Shown here piece by piece: positions 54,872 through 57,619 of a stretch of 57,619 nucleotides of DNA. A model generated the notes under the pieces. The model did not search any database. It was not told the origin of the DNA and worked only from the letters and a program-made list of their open reading frames with translations. The stretch is taken from contig DATMBC010000031.1 of the NCBI GenBank assembly GCA_035559435.1, positions 1-57,619 on the forward strand, written 5' to 3'. Made by a program: the position numbers and the translations under genes. Position 1 is the first letter of the stretch; the number at the start of each line of letters is the position of its first letter. This stretch comes from a bacterium. Its GTDB lineage: Bacteria > Zixibacteria > MSB-5A5 > WJJR01.

Positions 54872-55354
54872 TCAATCCTCGGTGACCGTGACGCCCTTCG
54901 AGTCGGCGGCGCCGGAAAGCGCGTCCAGCAACGTCATCCAGGCCAGCAGGGCGCACTTGACGCGCACGGGGAAGTTTTTGACCCCTTCGAGCGCGTCGAG
55001 GTCGCCGATGTCGACATCTTTGGGCGCCGGGCCGCCGTGCATCATGGCGCGAAACGATTCCGCCAGATGCCGCGCCTGGTCCTTCGTCAGCCCCGGAACC
55101 AGTTCGGCCAGCATCGACCCCGAGGCAACCGAGATGGCGCACCCCTTGGTCTCGACGGCGACGTCTTCAATCGTGTCGCCCTGCAACTTCAGCGACAAGG
55201 TGAGCCGGTCGCCGCAGACGGGGTTGTGCCCCTGACGCGACAGATCGACGCGATCGAGCGGATGACGGCCGCGCGGGGAACGGAAATGGTCGAGGACGGT
55301 ATCGCGGTAAAGCGACCCCAGCTCGACATCGTCACGGTGGATCGGATCCGACAT
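54872..55354 (-). CDS. sufU: SufU zinc-dependent sulfur acceptor
   Basis: A 160-residue SufU: Cys47 and Asp49 in NPVCGDRL, Cys72 in KGCAISVASGSML and Cys134 in VKCALLAWMTL reproduce the zinc site, and the ~20-residue insertion that separates SufU from IscU is present. SufU takes persulfide sulfur from SufS. Encoded directly downstream of sufS. Confidence 0.94.
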   Translation of the reverse strand: MSDPIHRDDVELGSLYRDTVLDHFRSPRGRHPLDRVDLSRQGHNPVCGDRLTLSLKLQGDTIEDVAVETKGCAISVASGSMLAELVPGLTKDQARHLAESFRAMMHGGPAPKDVDIGDLDALEGVKNFPVRVKCALLAWMTLLDALSGAADSKGVTVTED

Positions 55355-55384
55355 GAGATGTATCCGTCGTCGGCGACGGGGGCT

Positions 55385-56665
55385 CTAACCCCGTCCCATA
55401 AACTTGCGCGCCGCCAGAATTCCGGTCACGAGCGCATCGACATCCGCGCGCGTGTTGTAGATATAGAAGCTGGCGCGGGCGGTGGCGGTCTGTCCCAGCC
55501 GCTCCAGCAGTGGTTGAGCGCAATGATGGCCGGCGCGGATGGCGATGCCACGACGGTCGAGAATCGTCGCCAGATCGTGCGGGTGGATTTCCGGATCGTT
55601 GAAGGCGATCACGCCGGCGCGTAGCTGCGGATCGGCCGGGCCATAGATTTCGAGGCCCTCGATGCGGCGCATCTGCTCGAGCGCGTAGCCGGTCAAATCG
55701 ATTTCATGCCGCCGGACATTGTCCATGCCGAGCGCGGTCAGATAATCGAGCGCCGCGCCGAAACCGATGACATCGGCGATGTTCGGTGTGCCCGCCTCGA
55801 ATTTCCACGGCAATTCGTTCCAGGTTGCGCCGGTAAATGTCACCGAGCGGATCATGTCGCCGCCGCCGAGCACCGGCTCCATCCTTTCCAGCAGCGCGCG
55901 GCGTCCGTAGAGAACGCCGACCCCGGTCGGGCCGAGCATCTTGTGCGACGAGAGCGCGAGGAAGTCGACGTCGAGCGCCTGCACGTCGATCGGGCAGTGC
56001 GGCGCGCCCTGGGCGGCGTCGATGACGACCACCGCGCCGGCGCGGCGCGCGCGCGCGGCGATGTCGGCCACCGGGTTGATCGTGCCCAGGACATTCGAGG
56101 TGTGCGTGACCGCCACCAGGCGGGTGCGCACGGTGAAGCGTTCCTCCCACTGTTCCATCGCCAGAGTGCCATCGGGACGGATCGGCAGATAGCGAATCAC
56201 CGCCCCGGTGCGCCTGGCGAGGAGAAACCACGGCACCAGATTGCTGTGGTGTTCCATCTCCGACAGCAGAATCTCATCGCCGGCCTTGAGATTGGCCGCG
56301 CCCCAGGATTGCGCCACCAGGTTGATCGATTCGGTGGCGTTGCGGGTGAAGATGATCTCGTCGGCGGACTCGGCATTGATGAACCGGGCGGTCTGGGCCC
56401 GGGCGCCCTCGTAGAGGTCGGTCGCCTGCGCCGAGAGGGCATAGACGCCACGGTGGACGTTGGCGTTGGTGAAGCGGTAAAAGTTGACCAGCGCGTCGAT
56501 GACCGCCTGCGGTTTCTGCGACGTGGCGGCGCTGTCGAGATAGACCAGCGGGCTGCCGTGGATCTCGCGCGACGTGATCGGAAAGTCGGCGCGAATCCGC
56601 GCGCTGTCCAGCGGCGCGGACCGATCCGCGGCGACGGTCGCTTGAGTGCTGATCGCGGGATTCAT
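55385..56665 (-). CDS. sufS: Cysteine desulfurase
   Basis: A 426-residue group II cysteine desulfurase from ATG 56665 (GGGGGAGA upstream). PLP Lys242 in LSSHKMLGPTGVG, persulfide Cys382 in RAGHHCAQPLLERLG, VYLDSAATSQKP, NANVHRGVYALS, EHHSNLVPW and HTSNVLGTINP are all present. It mobilises sulfur from cysteine for SufU/SufBCD. The ~15-residue N-terminal extension is a little longer than usual. Confidence 0.95.
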   Translation of the reverse strand: MNPAISTQATVAADRSAPLDSARIRADFPITSREIHGSPLVYLDSAATSQKPQAVIDALVNFYRFTNANVHRGVYALSAQATDLYEGARAQTARFINAESADEIIFTRNATESINLVAQSWGAANLKAGDEILLSEMEHHSNLVPWFLLARRTGAVIRYLPIRPDGTLAMEQWEERFTVRTRLVAVTHTSNVLGTINPVADIAARARRAGAVVVIDAAQGAPHCPIDVQALDVDFLALSSHKMLGPTGVGVLYGRRALLERMEPVLGGGDMIRSVTFTGATWNELPWKFEAGTPNIADVIGFGAALDYLTALGMDNVRRHEIDLTGYALEQMRRIEGLEIYGPADPQLRAGVIAFNDPEIHPHDLATILDRRGIAIRAGHHCAQPLLERLGQTATARASFYIYNTRADVDALVTGILAARKFMGRG

Positions 56666-56675
56666 CGGTCTCCCC

Positions 56676-56984
56676 CTAGAGTTCCACCTGGATCTCGTCG
56701 CCCTCGACACGAGACTTGTACGCCTTCACCGGAAACGCGGCCGGCATACGCAGCACCGCGCCGGTGCGGACATCGAAGCGGGCGCCATGACGCGGGCATT
56801 CAATCGCGTGGCCGTGCAGCGTTCCCTCCCCGAGCGGGCCGTCATCGTGCGTGCAACGGTCATCGATGACATGGATCGTGCCGTCCACGTTGCACAACGC
56901 GAGACGCCGGCCGTTGACGGTGACCACTTTCGCCCGCCCCGACGGCACCTCGGAGAGCTTACCGACCGTGATGTAGTTATCCAT
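56676..56984 (-). CDS. Rieske-type ferredoxin in the suf operon
   Basis: A 102-residue soluble Rieske [2Fe-2S] protein: C44-T-H46 and C63-P-R-H66 supply the ligands, with HDDGPLGEG between them. It overlaps the sufD stop by eight bases, so it is coupled to SUF. Such ferredoxins can provide electrons for cluster assembly; the assignment to that role is by position. Confidence 0.9.
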   Translation of the reverse strand: MDNYITVGKLSEVPSGRAKVVTVNGRRLALCNVDGTIHVIDDRCTHDDGPLGEGTLHGHAIECPRHGARFDVRTGAVLRMPAAFPVKAYKSRVEGDEIQVEL

Positions 56985-57619
56985 GTTGTTCCCGCCCTTC
57001 GAGGCGCGCGAGGACGATGTTCTCGATGCGGTCGCGCATGACCGGCGGAACCTGGTCGAGAATCGGCGCGACGAAGCCGGCCACGATCAGGTGGACGGCA
57101 TCGTCCTTGCCGATGCCGCGCGACATGAGATAGAAGATTTCCTGCGGATCGATTTTGCCGACGGTGGCGCCGTGGGTGCAGCGCACCTCGTTGTTCATGA
57201 TCTCCAGTTCCGGAATCGACTCGGCCTTGGCCTCGGGCGAGAGCACCAGGTTGCGATTCTCCTGGTAGGCCTCGCAGTAGTCGGCGCGCTCGTCGATGCG
57301 GATCAGCCCGGTGTAGACCGAGTTGGCCCGGTCGCGCAGGGCGACCTTGAAATGCAGATCGCTGCGCGTGTGGCCGGATTCATGCAAATGCACGGTGTGG
57401 TGATCGAAATGCTGCGCCCGATCGCCGATTGCCAGCCCGTACATGTTGCTTTCGGCGCCCTTGCCGGCCAGAATCGCGCCGGCGTCGACTTTCACCTTGG
57501 CGCCGCCGACGGTGGTGAAGACGGTGTCGAGACGGGCGTCCTGATCCAGGCGGGCGCGCGAGGTCAGGTAGGAGACGGTCCGGCTGTTCCAGTTCTGCAC
57601 CGCGCTGTAGTGGCAGCGG
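56977..57619 (-). CDS. sufD: SufD-like Fe-S assembly scaffold (5' end outside window)
   Basis: The C-terminal 213 residues of SufD/SufB-family protein, open to the window edge. Recognisable: HYSAVQNWNSRTVSYLTSRARLDQDA, DAGAILAGKGAESNMYGLAIGD, QHFDHHTVHLHESGHTRSDLHFKVALRD, the SufD-type pattern SPEAKAESIPELEIMNNEVRCTHGATVGKIDPQEIFYLMSRGI. SufD with SufB and SufC makes the Fe-S scaffold. sufB/sufC are expected just outside. Confidence 0.92.
   Translation of the reverse strand, partial: RCHYSAVQNWNSRTVSYLTSRARLDQDARLDTVFTTVGGAKVKVDAGAILAGKGAESNMYGLAIGDRAQHFDHHTVHLHESGHTRSDLHFKVALRDRANSVYTGLIRIDERADYCEAYQENRNLVLSPEAKAESIPELEIMNNEVRCTHGATVGKIDPQEIFYLMSRGIGKDDAVHLIVAGFVAPILDQVPPVMRDRIENIVLARLEGREQHG

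Overview
The window is about 57.6 kb of GC-rich bacterial DNA. It looks like a member of the FCB supergroup, and most like candidate phylum Zixibacteria. The case for this is inference: secreted proteins ending in paired dockerin-like GD-x-N-x-D-G repeats followed by FRG, a SufU-type SUF operon, bacillithiol-type genes (BshB1-like, bacilliredoxin), many GTG starts, and no mobile elements. It is mostly chromosomal housekeeping DNA in short operons. I see no CRISPR array, prophage or insertion sequence.

Layout. 1-6.5 kb: CBS/CorC tail, FmdB-like zinc ribbon, SprT-like protease, tRNA-Met, ADP-ribosylglycohydrolase, three secreted proteins, RNA 3'-phosphate cyclase (rtcA). 7-12 kb: a frameshifted gene, then a 1386-residue protein joining TPR-like repeats, two ClpA/B/C-type AAA+ modules and a degenerate class I release factor (RF2-like) that has lost GGQ. 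12-16 kb: thioesterase, DUF486, tRNA-Leu, a glutaredoxin-like selenoprotein read through TGA, mscL, a broken outer-membrane gene, a lipoprotein, DUF2953 and GerW/YtfJ. 17-23 kb: VWA plus MoxR pair, DUF1015, and selD, which itself carries an in-frame TGA (Sec) at its catalytic position. 23-31 kb: MarR-cytochrome P460 operon, P5C dehydrogenase, CvpA, DinB, ECF sigma/anti-sigma/two DUF4252 proteins, PhzF. 31-37 kb (minus): moaE, moaD, moeB-rhodanese, GNAT, NAD(P)HX repair enzyme, pyrF. 37-45 kb: secreted adhesion/dockerin-like proteins, ADP-forming acyl-CoA synthetase, thiolase, TPR. 45-50 kb: BshB1-like deacetylase, MacA/MacB-like pair, a ketol-acid reductoisomerase homologue missing key catalytic residues, secreted TPR. 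50-57.6 kb: methyltransferase plus Janus/Ocnus-like gene, FN3 lipoprotein, bacilliredoxin, and sufT-sufU-sufS-Rieske-sufD (minus, running off the end).

The strongest observations are (1) the Clp-type AAA+/release-factor fusion, downstream of an RNA-repair cyclase gene; (2) two selenoprotein genes that ordinary gene calling would truncate, one being the selenophosphate synthetase that supplies the pathway; (3) a KARI-like protein with substituted catalytic Lys and Glu; (4) two genes with a canonical Shine-Dalgarno followed at correct spacing by ATC instead of ATG; and (5) several gene-free stretches with promoter, terminator or nested-hairpin structure.
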